Source: Eopsaltria australis (Eukaryota > Chordata > Aves > Passeriformes > Petroicidae). Taken from it: 64,000 nucleotides of DNA. Each line of letters opens with the position of its first letter. Position 1 is the first letter of the stretch. Under the pieces are notes generated by a model, which worked only from the letters and a program-made list of their open reading frames with translations, had not been told where the DNA came from and did no database searches. Made by a program: the position numbers and the translations under genes. Where the stretch lies: positions 1-64,000 of the forward strand of contig JAVTVJ010001669.1 of the NCBI GenBank assembly GCA_034509425.1, in the 5' to 3' direction. Below are positions 33,608-44,745 of this stretch, piece by piece.

Positions 33608-33808
33608 GAAAATCAAGACCAACTATTTCATTGTGTCCCTGGCCTTTGCTGACCTGCTGGTGTCGGTGCTGGTGATGCCCTTTGGGGCCATCGAGCTGGT
33701 TCAGGACAACTGGATCTACGGAGAGATGTTCTGCCTGGTGAGGACATCCCTGGACGTGCTGCTCACCACAGCATCCATCCTGCACCTCTGCTGCATCTCC
33801 CTGGACAG
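33608..33808 (+). CDS. HTR4: HTR4 coding exon 3: TM2, first extracellular loop, TM3
   Basis: Encodes residues 51-118. Acceptor CTTGCAG, donor GTAGGA at 33809. TM2 contains S-L-A-F-A-D-L-L with Asp66 (position 2.50). The first extracellular loop carries the conserved W (N-W-I-Y-G). TM3 carries Cys93 for the disulphide to the second extracellular loop, and Asp100 in T-S-L-D-V, the residue that pairs with the amine of serotonin in this family. The exon ends in L-D-R, the first part of the D-R-Y motif, with Arg118 split across the junction. Near-identity to human indicates strong constraint and an active gene. Confidence 0.97.
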
Positions 33809-34144
33809 GTAGGAATGGGGGAGCAGGGAGAAGAGTGCCATCAAAGCCTCTGCTGTGCTCTTGGTTATCCTGAGCTGCCAGAGGACAAAGATGGGGATGG
33901 CAGAGCAATAAATCTCCCCCGGTGGCTGATTTTGAAAAGAATGAGGACAGAAAAGCTTGGAATGAAATGGGATTTCTGGTGAGGGTTTGGGTTATTCTGT
34001 TCACAGCTCTGTTGGCAGCACTGACCAGGTGTGGTTCTGCTTCTCCTTTGAAGAAAAGCCACCTGGAATGTGTCCAAAGGTGGGAGCTGAGCTGTGGCAC
34101 AGGGAGGGACACGGTGCACAGGGGGATGTTCCAGCAGGGACACT

Positions 34145-34385
34145 GCTCTCTGTTCCTCTGCTCCCAGGGAACAGGGACAGGATCAGGGGAAACAGCCTCA
34201 AACTGCACCAGGGGAGGCTCAGGGTGGACAGCAGCAGGAATTTCCCCATGGAAAGGGTGCTCAGGCCTTGGAACTGCCCAGGGAGGGTTGGAGTGCCCAT
34301 CCCTGGAGGTGTCACCTGGATGTGACACTCAGTGCTCTGGACTGGTGAAGAGGCTGGGGTTTGTCACAGGAGGCTGGGGTTTGTC
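34145..34385 (+). mobile_element. CR1 LINE fragment
   Basis: GGGGAAACAGCCTCAAACTGC, ACCAGGGGAGGCTCAGGGTGG, TGCCCATCCCTGGAGGTGTC and ATGTGACACTCAGTGCTCTG follow the CR1 3' order. More diverged than the others. Confidence 0.8.
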
Positions 34386-36978
34386 ACAGGATGACCTTGA
34401 AGGTGCTTCCTTCTTTTCCAGCCTAAATCTCCTGGGAGATCCTAAAAACTTTCCTTCCTTTCCAACTTTTCTTGCCATCTAAAAATAAAGCCCAAAGCCT
34501 CACTAATTGCTGGCGAGCAATTCTCTTTGACTGCTGCCTGCAGATTTTCAGGGGAAATGGCAGAACTTCCATAAGAATTTTTCACAAGATAAACACCCAG
34601 TAGAAAACATTTTGGCTACTCTGATAACATTTAGAGCTTTTTTTTTTTTTTGAGTTCGTGAAGATTTCAATACTTTAAAAACACTGTTACTTAATATTTC
34701 CAACGGGGCCAAAAGAACCATAATTATTCTCATCATCGTGACAGCTGATATTTAAATGTGTTATTTAGATATCTTGAGAGTCTGAGCGCAGCCAGACTTT
34801 GAAGAAAAAGCTGCTTAACCTCTGGATTGATGGGCAGCACTGCTCTGGGGTGGGAGACAGGGCACCAGCACGGGCAGTTTTGTATCTAGAGTGAAGCTGA
34901 GTCCCACAAGCTCAGCTCCTGTCCTTATCTGCAAGTTTTGATGGCTGGAACACAAATGGGAAGCTCGTTATCTTCAAACCATTGACAAATTGCCACTCGG
35001 TGCCAATTAGCAGCCGAGCAGATGCTGGGCACGGTGCTCTGGGCGTGACCTCGCTCTCTGAAATGCTGGAGTTTGGTTCTCCAGGCTCTTCATTAAACAG
35101 AGGGGGTTGTGGAGAGAAGGGAAAGTGGGATTTCAGCCGCGGGTCTGCAGGAGGGAGTGAGGAACCTCCTGTGTGGGGGGCACAGAAAGGAGGCTCCCCC
35201 TTTCTCCTGGAAACCCTCCCCAAGTCCAGAGCTCCTGCTGCCTGTCCCCAACTGTCCCCAGATCCTGGGACAGCCTTGGCTTGCAGTTGATGCTTTAGGG
35301 ACACCCCCCCAGCTCAGCCCCTGCCTTTAGAGGTTGCTGGCAGGAACTTGAATTGTTTTTTAGTTGGTTTGGAGCTGGTTTTTTCCACAGTGACGATTGA
35401 CTGAGAACAGCGTGAAGGGGCCAGAATAGATGAGGAGAAGGTGGTGGATGACCCCAAAAGGGCAGAGCAGGTGGATGAATGAGAGGTTTTCGTGGAGGGG
35501 AGGATGACTCAGCCCAGCTTCGATTTGTTCTCCATCCCCTGGGCTGCAGGGGCAGCACTGCTTCCTTCCCAGGGCTTAATTCAATTTTTTTAGCTGTTTG
35601 CTCTTGTCTTCATTCAGAATTTACGGCACTGTGCTGCTTCCAGTTGGTATTTTTCCTGTAATCCATTTCCTGCCTTCTGTTTTATTTCAGGGCACGCAGG
35701 TGTGAGTTTTAAGAGCTTTTTTTTTTTAAAGACAACTGGGTGGTTAATCTAATCCTAAAGGCTCAGTCTGGAAAGTCATTCCCTTCAACATGTTCACAAA
35801 GTGTTGCTTGAAAAGACTTTTATCTGATAATACCTTGTACCTATTTCCACTGCTGCCTCTGGAAAAGGAGGGAACAAGCACTGAGGCTTGAATTCTCAAA
35901 GGCTTTGGAGAAAACCTGGAGAAATCACCACATCATAAACTGATTTTACTGCTCAGACACAGGGGGAAAAGTCCTGCAGAGAGCCACTGCCAGTCTCAGC
36001 TGGAAAAGGGATTTTCCAAGGTACCAAAGGTACCTCACTGAACCCAGAGTTTGCTGCCACTGCCTTATCCTTTTCCATCATCTCTTTGATATTCTAATAC
36101 ATTAGAGAGATTTACCCTGGAAATCTTTATTTATTGCATGTTTTATGCATACATGTCCATTCTCCGTGCCAGTGCAATAAAAAATAATTGCACTGCAGAT
36201 AAACAGGCCCAGGAGCTCTGACAGAGCCTCCAAACACAGCGAGCCTGTTAGGAGAGGCAATTTTCTTCTCCAATATCTGCGGTCCAATTTGCAATGCAAT
36301 CACTTCTCAAAGTCTTTGAGGGGTGGGGGAAAACCACAGAGAAACAAACAGGTCCTAAATGTCCATGGGGTTGGGGTTGGGTGCACATCTGGAGCATCCT
36401 CTCCCTGCTTCCTGCGCTCTCCTGGCTGTCCCAGCTTGGGAAGCTCCCCCCAAGGCTGAGTCTCTGCTTTGCTGGAGTGTTTCAGACATTTGCACTCCAC
36501 AAACCAGCCCTGAGTGTGTTTTTCGATCCCAAACTGATCCTACATTCAGGCACAGCCCCAAATCCCTGCTGAAGCAGGGCTCAAGCCTGGCAGATGCACC
36601 TGGAGAGCATCGGAGCAGAGTGGCAGATGCTCCTTGTGCCGTTTGCAAACATTAATTACCACTAATGGACCGTTCAGACAGCAAATTAGCACGGTCCCCG
36701 GGAGAGGTGATGGTTTAAAGCCTCCCAAGCCCTGTGGTGACATCCTGTGCCAGCAGCCCTGTCCCTGTGCCAGGGCACGGAGCGTGGCCCTGAGGGACAG
36801 GGGATGGGCACTGCTGCTGCTCCTGGAGCTCCAGCACAGAATTCCAGGCTCTTCCCCATCCCATGGCACCACAGACAGGCACAGGGGTGCCCAAAGGATG
36901 CCCAGGCCATGGCTGGGAGCACAGGGGGTTTTCCCAGGCTGGCAGGAAGCCCCTGTGGAACATCCCCAGGGACACGGG

Positions 36979-37305
36979 TGTCACCCTGATTTTTGCAGTG
37001 TGCTGTGTTTGTACTTTGTAGTAAAAGTTCTCATAGGTTTTGTCTAAACACGGTCCATGTTTGTGTGACCAGCCAAAGGTTGTTTTGTACCTTTGATATT
37101 GTTTTTCATTCCTTTCCCTAAGGCAGAGAAAGATGATAGATTGTGTTCATAACCTATGGAATTGGAGAGGTGGTAACCTCATTGTCCAATCCATGATTGC
37201 ATATGAAAAGATAGAAAAATGAAAGAATAGAGAAGCTGGGCTCTTCTTCTCTCTCACCCAACCTTAGTAGCTCTTGACCTAACTTGAGTGCCTGACCGTG
37301 TGACA
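36979..37305 (+). mobile_element. Solo LTR, family L2 (327 bp)
   Basis: TGTCACCC...GTGTGACA with a perfect 6-bp target duplication CACGGG (36973-36978 and 37306-37311). Aligns with the complements of 2019-2362 and 45708-46051, sharing GGTGGTAACCTCATTGTCCA. The TATA and AATAAA boxes are degenerate here. Confidence 0.93.
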
Positions 37306-37509
37306 CACGGGGATGGTTCTTAGTGAGGAGAACAATTAAACTTTGGGTGGCTGTCAGTAATTAATGCTTACAGTCAGATTAAAACCCCCGAATTCCAATT
37401 GGAGTTGTGTGAATTCCCTGTGCCTGCTTCACCTGGAGCTCAGGTGGGAGAACAGAGAGGCAGGGGCTGGGCAGGGGCAGCTGGAGCCTGTCCCCGAGGC
37501 TGTGAGAGG

Positions 37510-38168
37510 TGTGGAATTTGGGGGTGGGTTTGGGATGGCCGGGACAGACGAGAGAGCTCTGCAGTCGGGTCTGAGAGCGTGAGGTTCATTGTGAAAGGGC
37601 GTGGGTGTAGGAGAGCTGCTGGGGGCTGCCAGACACAGCCTGGAGCAGGGCAGAGAGGGGAGAGAGGAGAGAAGAGATCGAAGAGAAGAGCTAAGAGAGC
37701 AAAGAGAGGAGAATCTAAGAGAGGATCTAAGAGAGGAGTCCAAGGGAGCGCAGAGAGCGAGCTTGCCATTTACAATCCCATAACTCATCTTCTGTGCTGA
37801 ATATTCTCATTTTCATTCACCAATCCAGAACCAGCTACAAATCTTAGAACATTTGCATCCAGCCTATGAGAACTATTGCATCACCATCCAGTGTTCTATT
37901 TGAAACCCTAAAAGCTGCTTTTTGGAGCCTCTGCCAGGTTGGTGGGGTCTGCTCTGAGCCTTGGGCCTGTCTGCAAGCAGAGGGGATTGTTCAGTCCAAG
38001 GGGGATCACCTGCAGTGGCCATGCCATTGTTTTCCAGTTGTTCAGGAGCTGGGCTTTGGGATCTCAAAGCTTGTCTTCATTTCAATCTCGCTGAGAGTTT
38101 CTACATTCTCAGCATCTTTTGCCAGGTAATCACATTGATAAGGCTTTCCTATCTCATCTTCCCCAACA
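37510..38168 (-). mobile_element. Solo LTR, family L3 (659 bp)
   Basis: Same length and nearly the same sequence as 14013-14671. Perfect 6-bp target duplication GAGAGG (37504-37509 and 38169-38174). It lies 200 bp from the L2 LTR. Few differences from the first copy suggest recent spread of the family. Confidence 0.95.
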
Positions 38169-38954
38169 GAGAGGTGACACCGCTGTGGAGCTGTCCCTGC
38201 CAGCCAAAAAACCATCCCAGGCTTTGCAGGACACAGGTCTGAGGGCATTAAGGAAAATCCCAGAGCAGATGGCCACGGCACAGGCTGAGGGATGCTCTGT
38301 CCCTCCTTAATCTTTGCAAACTCTCTGGAAATATTTCATTTATTTCACCACCCTTGCTGCCAACAACCCTCCCCACACCTCAGCCACACGGGGACCACGG
38401 AGGAGCCCCCTCTCTCTCTCCATTTGGCAACAAACATTTGTTTGTGTTCCCTGCTAAATTTATCCAGCTCCAATTAACTGTTCTCTTCAGCATTTTTCTC
38501 AGTGTAATTATCTCGACACCAGCAGGCCGTTGTTTTTCTAATAAGAATTTAATTTTGTTAGATATAATCATTTTAGGACATTTTTCTTTTCCTGGACCAA
38601 CGATGCAGAACTTTGTTTTCTTTGGCACAACGAGAGCCCCAAGCTTATTTGCTCAGTGGGAAAAAGGAAAATAGGAAGAGCTTTCCTTTCCAAAAAAATG
38701 TTAAAATCTGGTTATACAGAGGCCAGAACCTGTTTTCACTGAAACATCAGCAGCAGCAGTGCTGGATTCATTTCCCACAGGCAGAAATAAATTGAAATTG
38801 TGGCTCCTTAGGTTCATCTCTTGGTCAGGGCTCAGCTGGAGACTCAGTCCCAGTCTGGATTCCCTGAGGGACAAGGACAGGGGCAGTGACTTCCCACTGA
38901 CAGAGGGCTTGGCTCTTGCACCCTGACTCTGGGAGAGAGCCAGTAGCACCCACA

Positions 38955-39595
38955 GTTATCCCATCCTTTTTATTTCTCTTTTCTCCAGTTCTCCCATCTT
39001 TTGTCTTCTTTTTTCCACTGTTCCCATCCTTTTGCCTTCTTTTTCCCAGTTTGCCCATCTTTTGTCTTCTTTTTCCCAGTTTCCCCATCCTTTTGTCTTC
39101 CTTATTTTCAGTTTCCCCATCTTTTGTATTCTTTTTAATCAGTTTCTCCATCCTTTTTTCTTCTTTTTTTTCCAGTTTGCCCATGTTTCATCTTCTTTTT
39201 TTTTAGTTTGCCCATCTTTTGTCTTCCTTATTTTCAGTTTTCCCATCCTTTTGTCTTCTTTTTTCTTCAGTTTCCCCATCCTTTTTTCTTCTTTTTTTTC
39301 CAGTTCATCCATCTTTCATCTTCTTTTTTTTTTTCAGTTTGCCCATCTTTTGTCTTCCTTTTTTCTCAGTTTCCCCATCCTTTTGTCTTCTTTTTCCAGT
39401 TTCTCTATCCTTTTGTGTTCTTTTTCCCAGTTTTCCCATCCTTTTGTCTTCCTTATTTTCAGTTTTCCCATCCTTTTGTCTTCTTTTTCTTCCAGTTCAT
39501 CCATCTTTCATCTTCTTTTTTTTTTTCAGTTTGCCCATCTTTTGTCTTCCTTTTTTCTCAGTTTCCCCATCCTTTTGGCTTCTTTTCCCCCACAT
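38955..39595 (+). repeat. HTR4: Pyrimidine minisatellite, about 30-bp unit
   Basis: Units of the type CAGTTTSCCCATCYTTTTGTC followed by TTCTTTTTC, some 20 copies with variable T and C runs. Phe/Ser-rich frames across it are by-products. Confidence 0.93.
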
Positions 39596-40134
39596 TATCA
39601 AAGGGGGGTGAGACATTACTCACTGTGAGTGCTGTGTGAGTGTTCTGTGTCTCATCCTGGCCCCGGTGCTGCTCCAGCAGATGCTCTGCACCTCATTTTA
39701 CACATGCACATGACACCAAAAATGCTTTGAGGTGTGGGCCACCCCCAGAGCCAGGCTGCTAATGAGGCTGGGGGTGGATTTGTCTGTCTGGGAGAGCTGA
39801 AGAGCTCCTTGCAGGGTTGTGCCTACAGGCTCCAGCTCCAAACTGCACTGCAAACCATGGAGATGCTTTCATTGCTCTCCAAGGGCAAGGAATTGTCTCC
39901 TGCAGCTCAGGAATTCTGTTCCTGTCGAGGCAAGGAAGAAGCAGAGGTGTGGTCAGAGCATCCTGAGCACTCCAGGGCACCTTTTCCACAGCCCTGGGAT
40001 TGAGGAGGGGTTTGGATAAATAAATAATCAATAAATAATTCCCTGCCAGGGCCCAGAGCTGGGCTGTGCTGCTGTCAGGCAGATCCAGGGTGTGGAACTG
40101 CAGGGGTTCCTCACTGGGACCTTCCAGTGCCAGA

Positions 40135-40765
40135 GAGTGACAGGACAAGGGAGTGGCTACAGTTGACAGAGGGCAGGGTGTAGGATTTATGTAAGGCTAT
40201 GGATTTTACACAAGATGGAGAAGTGTAAAGATTTTTATTGTGTAGTGAAAATTTCTTAAATATCAGTATATAAACAGGTTTTAACTTTACATAAACAGCA
40301 AAGATGCACCCAGAGTGTCCCCAATCCCCTGCAGCATTGCCCAGATGTTCCCTGTGATGGAAACAGGGAAACAATGCCCTGGAGGGGCACAAACCACAAT
40401 ATTCCCACACAATTGCTCCAGAAGGTCACAAACCCAGCATTCTTTTGGCCAGCCCATCTCAGGTGAGCTGGATGTGTTTCCATGGTCACCTCTGGGCCCA
40501 GGGAAAGGCCAATTCTGGGCCTTCCAGGCCTGATTTCTATAACCCCCATGGTGGAACCCTACAGCAGGGTTAGATGGGATTTGGGAAGGAATTCCTGGCT
40601 GGGAGGGTGGGCAGGCCCTGGCACAGGGTGCTCAGAGAAGCTGTGGCTGCCCCTGGATCCCTGGCAGTGCCCAAGGCCAGGCTGGATGGGTTTGGAGCAG
40701 CCTGGGACAGTGGAAGGTGTCCCTGCCCCTATTAAATGATCTTTATTGTCCCTTCCAAAGTCCCT
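40135..40765 (+). mobile_element. CR1 LINE 3' end, split by a solo LTR
   Basis: The left part (40135-40178: GTGACAGGACAAGGGAGTGG ... GGGCAGGG) and the right part (40564-40765: GCAGGGTTAGATGGGATTTGG ... GGTGTCCCTGCC) join into one normal CR1 when the LTR at 40179-40563 is removed. The 3' terminus is degenerate. Confidence 0.92.
40179..40563 (-). mobile_element. Solo LTR, family L1 (385 bp), inside a CR1
   Basis: TGTAGG...CCTACA with perfect 6-bp target duplication GCAGGG (40173-40178 and 40564-40569). On the minus strand it has a TATATA-type box near 40267 and AATAAA at 40234-40239. The first 120 bp are strongly AT-shifted relative to the two sister copies while the rest is about 97% identical. 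Confidence 0.95.
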
Positions 40766-43537
40766 TCCCTGCCCTAAGGCCAAAGAAATGATGGATTTCT
40801 TCTCCTCAGCCCCCTGTAGAATGTTAACACTCGATTCATTGCTGTGGCAAATGCCTGACAGGGAAAAGGAGAATTGTAACAACCTTTGCTTTATTGGAAG
40901 AGCTGCAGCTCCAGCGAGGGATTCCAGAGTTTCCCCTTCAGTGGGGAATGGCATTGCAGGGCAGAGGAGCTTTCACATCAGCTGCTCTGCTGGAGGTAGC
41001 AGGGGAGTGAACATTTGCAAGGCACTTGACTGATAATAGAGAGAATTAATATTTAATTAGGCCTGGACACGGTATTAATCATGTGTACGCATTGCATTTG
41101 GTGTTCATCCATCACTGCCACAGCAGCACGGCCCAGGTATTCCCTGTGAGCCCAGGAAAGCAGCTCTGCCTTGAAATGAAGCAGGAATGCAGAGCATGTC
41201 TTTATCCCAGCCTCTGCCTACAAATATTGATAACCTCACAGATATAATTACTTTTTCTCCCAGTGAATAAATCGCTGCTTAAAGGCTCGGGCCACCACAC
41301 ACATCAAACCCCCAGCTCCTGCAGAAGCTGCTGTGGCTTCCCAGCCTTCTGCTGGCACTCCCAGCTGATTCCTTGGCTGGAAATCCTGAGCTGAGCTCCT
41401 CTGCCTCCATCCCCATTGACACCCACATCCACCTCAGGGCATTTTGTCACCCAAAGCAGTGACAGGAGGAGCCCGGCTGAGCACAGGGGAAGTTCTGGGA
41501 GCAGCATCAGAGAAAATGAAATGAAATAAAATCTTTTGACGTGAAAGTGGAGGAAAATTGCTGCTGAATCACTGGGAGGGAAGAAATATGAGAGCTTAAG
41601 GTGTCATTTTTCCAGGCATAATTTTTACTCTAATGGCCTTTAATAGCAGGAACAATTCAGTGTAATTCTTTCAGCTGCAGCAGAGAGAGGAGCAGAGAAA
41701 TGTGATCACTCCAACTGCTGGCAGGAATTGTTTGGCTGCTGTAGTTAATTAGCGTTGTACAGTGCCTTTCCTTTCCTGTTTGCTCATCCAGCTTGTCAAG
41801 GGGTGCCTGCTGTCTTGGCTGGTTTGATCCTTTTATTTATTGGATTTCTTCTTTTGCCCTTCCTGCAAATAAATGGAGTCCCTTGTGCCTTGGCTTTGAT
41901 GCCTTTGATGTCCAGCACTTCCAGAGGGTGACTTTGAGATAAGAAACAATTAAATGGTGCAGAGATGGATCCTTTGTGCTGAGAGGAGCAGCTCTGACGC
42001 CAAGGGAAGCTCCCTCTGTCCCCATAAACATCCCAAAAATCCCTGCTGGAATTCAGTGTCACTCCATCTCCTGGGACGGGGATCAGCCCCAGGGGAGCTG
42101 GAGGAACATTTCACCCCCAGGGCTAAAAGAGCAGCTCCTGGCAAACCCCGTTTCTTTGGAAGTGCAGCTTTCCAGAGGAGCAGGCTGATATTCTGTGCTC
42201 ACAGGAAAGCAGAGGAGAAGGGGGGAATTATCAAATTGCAGGAGCTGAGTGCCTGTTTCAGCGTTTCTCCCCTGTGACATTTTGAATCTCGTTTCAAAAA
42301 GACTTTTAAGAAATGTTTTCTTTTGACACTTTGATATTATTTCAAGCCTCTGTGTGGAATATATCATCTGATTTTATCAAAATAAAGCAATTCCGTTGAC
42401 TCCACATGACTTTAAAAAAAAAAACCTCAGGAAAAAATGGAAATTCTTGTATTTTTGTGCCCGTTTAGGACAAAGCTCTTGGTTCCCAGTCAAATCTTGA
42501 TGAAATAAATGATGAAATGAAGAGCAGCTCTTTAATACACACACGTGAGCTTGCTGATTTAATTTCTCTAATTCATGGTTCTGCTGACCTCATAAAATTT
42601 TTTACAGAGTGTGCTGAAATCCAAAAATCTAAAGAGCAAAAAATATTTTATTGGGAACCCAAGACTGATGGTCAGGTCAGGAGCTCTGAAAGGCTGCAAT
42701 TGGATATTTGCTGATCTGGTCTTCTTAGGAAAAAAATAATCATTTCAGAGCCAGAGATTCCCAGTTTTTGATTTGCTACCCCTTCCTGATGGAGAAATCC
42801 ACCTGCAGGGGATGGCACAGGGACCAACCAGACAGAATATTTGATTTCTTATCTCTTTGAGACGACATTTTTAGGTCATAACTATTTTAGGAGCAGGCAC
42901 CTGTTGTGCTTGGGATATTTTGAATGGATCAGGAGGAGGAAGGAGAGTTCAGGGCACATCCCTTCGATGGTGCAAAGCCACCTTTGCCCTGTCCTTGGGG
43001 AGGTTAAAGCCCAGCTGGAAAAGAGGTGGATTCCTGGGGGGTGGAAAAACACACTTCATTTTACTGGCATTTTCACAGCTTTGGGAGACTTTGTTAATTT
43101 GTGGTAACAGCTTTTGCAGCCTTGTCAGAATCAATGTCCAGCGCAGGCAGGAAATTTGGTTAAGCTGACTGGAAGGAAGGGATATTCCTTGGAGAGGGAA
43201 TATTCAGTGCAGAGGGAGAGCAGGGCTGAATGTGGAATCTCTCCCAACCCACAGCATCAACCTGTGCCTTATTCTCCTTGCCTGGAAAGCAGAAAACTCT
43301 GCCTTTTCCTTGCAAATCACCATGATCCTGTGGAAATATCCCGAGCTGCTGGGTGAGAGACACAATAGAAACAGGATAGAAACAGACTCCTTTTTCCCCT
43401 TTATTTTGAAAGGGGAGAAACAAACTGGAGAAAAAGCTTTACAGTTTGATTTTTAGTGGAGACAGGGCTTTACACTTGAATTTTCAGAAGACTTGGAGGT
43501 GTCCCCTGACTGTTTCTGCCCCGTTTCTGCCCTGCAG

Positions 43538-43691
43538 GTACTATGCCATCTGCTGCCAGCCCCTGGTGTACAGGAACAAGATGACCCCGCTGCGCATCGC
43601 GCTGATGCTGGGAGGCTGCTGGGTCATCCCAACCTTCATTTCCTTCCTCCCTATCATGCAAGGCTGGAACAGCATTGGCATCATCGATCTG
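43538..43691 (+). CDS. HTR4: HTR4 coding exon 4: D-R-Y motif end, ICL2, TM4
   Basis: Encodes residues 118-169. Acceptor CCCTGCAG, donor GTGAGT at 43692. It completes D-R-Y and continues [10 protein letters not shown] (ICL2), then TM4 with the conserved tryptophan in G-G-C-W-V-I-P, ending I-I-D-L. Human has an optional extra exon (isoform h) after this point; I looked between 43692 and 44745 and saw no convincing equivalent. The exon follows an intron of about 9.7 kb that contains several LTR and CR1 insertions. Confidence 0.97.
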
Positions 43692-44094
43692 GTGAGTAGC
43701 CAAGGAGGGGCACCAATCCAATGTGTTGGGTGCTGAGTGTTCTTTAAAATGCAGTTTCCAAGGAAAGGGAAAAAGAAAAAGAGCTTCTTGTTCCCAGCGC
43801 AGAGGGGCTGCTGAATTTCTGGAGGGGATCTTTTAGGGGGGTTGGAGTGACTCTGTCCTGGAAGGTCTGACACAAGGACAGGGCTGGCTGGGAGAGGATT
43901 TTACCACATTCACTCCCAGTTCAGTGAGGAATCCTTGGAAAAAAGCCAAGCCCCAGCTGGCCCCTGACAACACCTCAGGAGTCCTCGGTCCCCTTGGCCT
44001 TTGCAGCTCTCACTTAAATAAGAGACAGGATAATTTCTTGGTAGAGAGGAGCTTGTAGTGCCAGGAGGAGGGGATGGCTGCACACTGCCAGAGG

Positions 44095-44710
44095 GCAGCC
44101 TTAGATGGGATGTTCGGAAAAAATCCTTCCCTGAGAGGGTGGGGAGGCCCTGGCACAGGTGCCCAGGGAGGCTGTGGATGTGTCCAAGTGTCCAAGGGTG
44201 GTTGGACAGGGCTTGGAGCAACCTGGTCTAGGGGAAGGTGTCCCTGCCCATGACAGGGGAGGACATGAGACATCTTCAAGGTCCCTCCCAACCCAACTCA
44301 ACCCAACCCAACTCAACCCAACTCAACCCAACCCAACCCAACTCAACCCAACTCAACCCAACTCAACCCAACCCAACCCAACCCAACTCAACCCAACTCA
44401 ACCCAACCCAACCAACCCAACTCAATGCAACCCAACTCAACCCAACCCAACTCAACCCAACCCAACTCAACCCAACCCAACCCAACTCAACCCAACCAAC
44501 AACTCAACCCAACTCAACAACCAACTCAACCCAACCAACTCAACCCAACCCAACTCAACCCAACCCAACTCAACCCAACCCAACTCAACCCAACTCAATG
44601 CAAGCCAACTCAACCCAACCCAACTCAACCCAACCCAACTCAACCCAACCCAACTCAACCCAACCCAACCCAACTCAAACCAACCCAACCCATTCTCTGA
44701 TTCCCATTTC
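44095..44710 (+). mobile_element. CR1 LINE 3' end with pentanucleotide tail expansion
   Basis: The CR1 body (GGCCCTGGCACAGGTGCCCAG, GGTGTCCCTGCCCATGACAG, AAGGTCCCTCCCAACCC) is followed by about 410 bp of CAACC and CAACT repeats, then the normal CR1 end CCCATTCTCTGATTCCC. The array is thus an expansion inside the element's own CCAACCCA segment. Confidence 0.93.
44285..44693 (+). repeat. HTR4: CAACC/CAACT pentanucleotide array
   Basis: About 80 pentamers alternating irregularly between CCAAC and TCAAC, with a few slips (CCAACAACTC, CAATGCAA). Asn/Thr/Gln/Pro-rich frames across it are by-products. Confidence 0.97.
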
Positions 44711-44745
44711 TTCCCTCCCTTCTTGCCTCACCCTCCCCACCCCAG

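Larger units (their letters stand above)
33809..43537 (+). other. HTR4: HTR4 intron 3 (about 9.7 kb)
   Basis: Donor GTAGGA, acceptor CCTGCAG. It holds CR1 copies at 34145 and 40135, solo LTRs at 36979, 37510 and 40179, and a pyrimidine minisatellite at 38955. 34390-36970, 38170-38950 and 40770-43537 show no element I can identify; 40985-41290 is AT-rich and may be conserved. Confidence 0.9.
43692..44745 (+). other. HTR4: HTR4 intron 4 (about 1.05 kb)
   Basis: Donor GTGAGT, acceptor CCCCAG. More than half of it is a CR1 with an expanded tail (44095-44710), which reaches to about 35-40 bp of the acceptor. Confidence 0.95.

Noticed and set aside
37440..38168. Remnant retroviral gene in the region shared with 14013-14671
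   Set aside because: The shared region is bounded exactly by target duplications and has LTR ends; the open frames in it are short and on both strands.
39032..39639. Phe/Ser-rich, membrane-like frames
   Set aside because: By-products of the TTTTGTCTTC-type repeat; three frames are open at once.
43692..44745. Equivalent of the human isoform-h exon in the second extracellular loop
   Set aside because: No acceptor-donor pair enclosing a matching short in-frame segment was visible.
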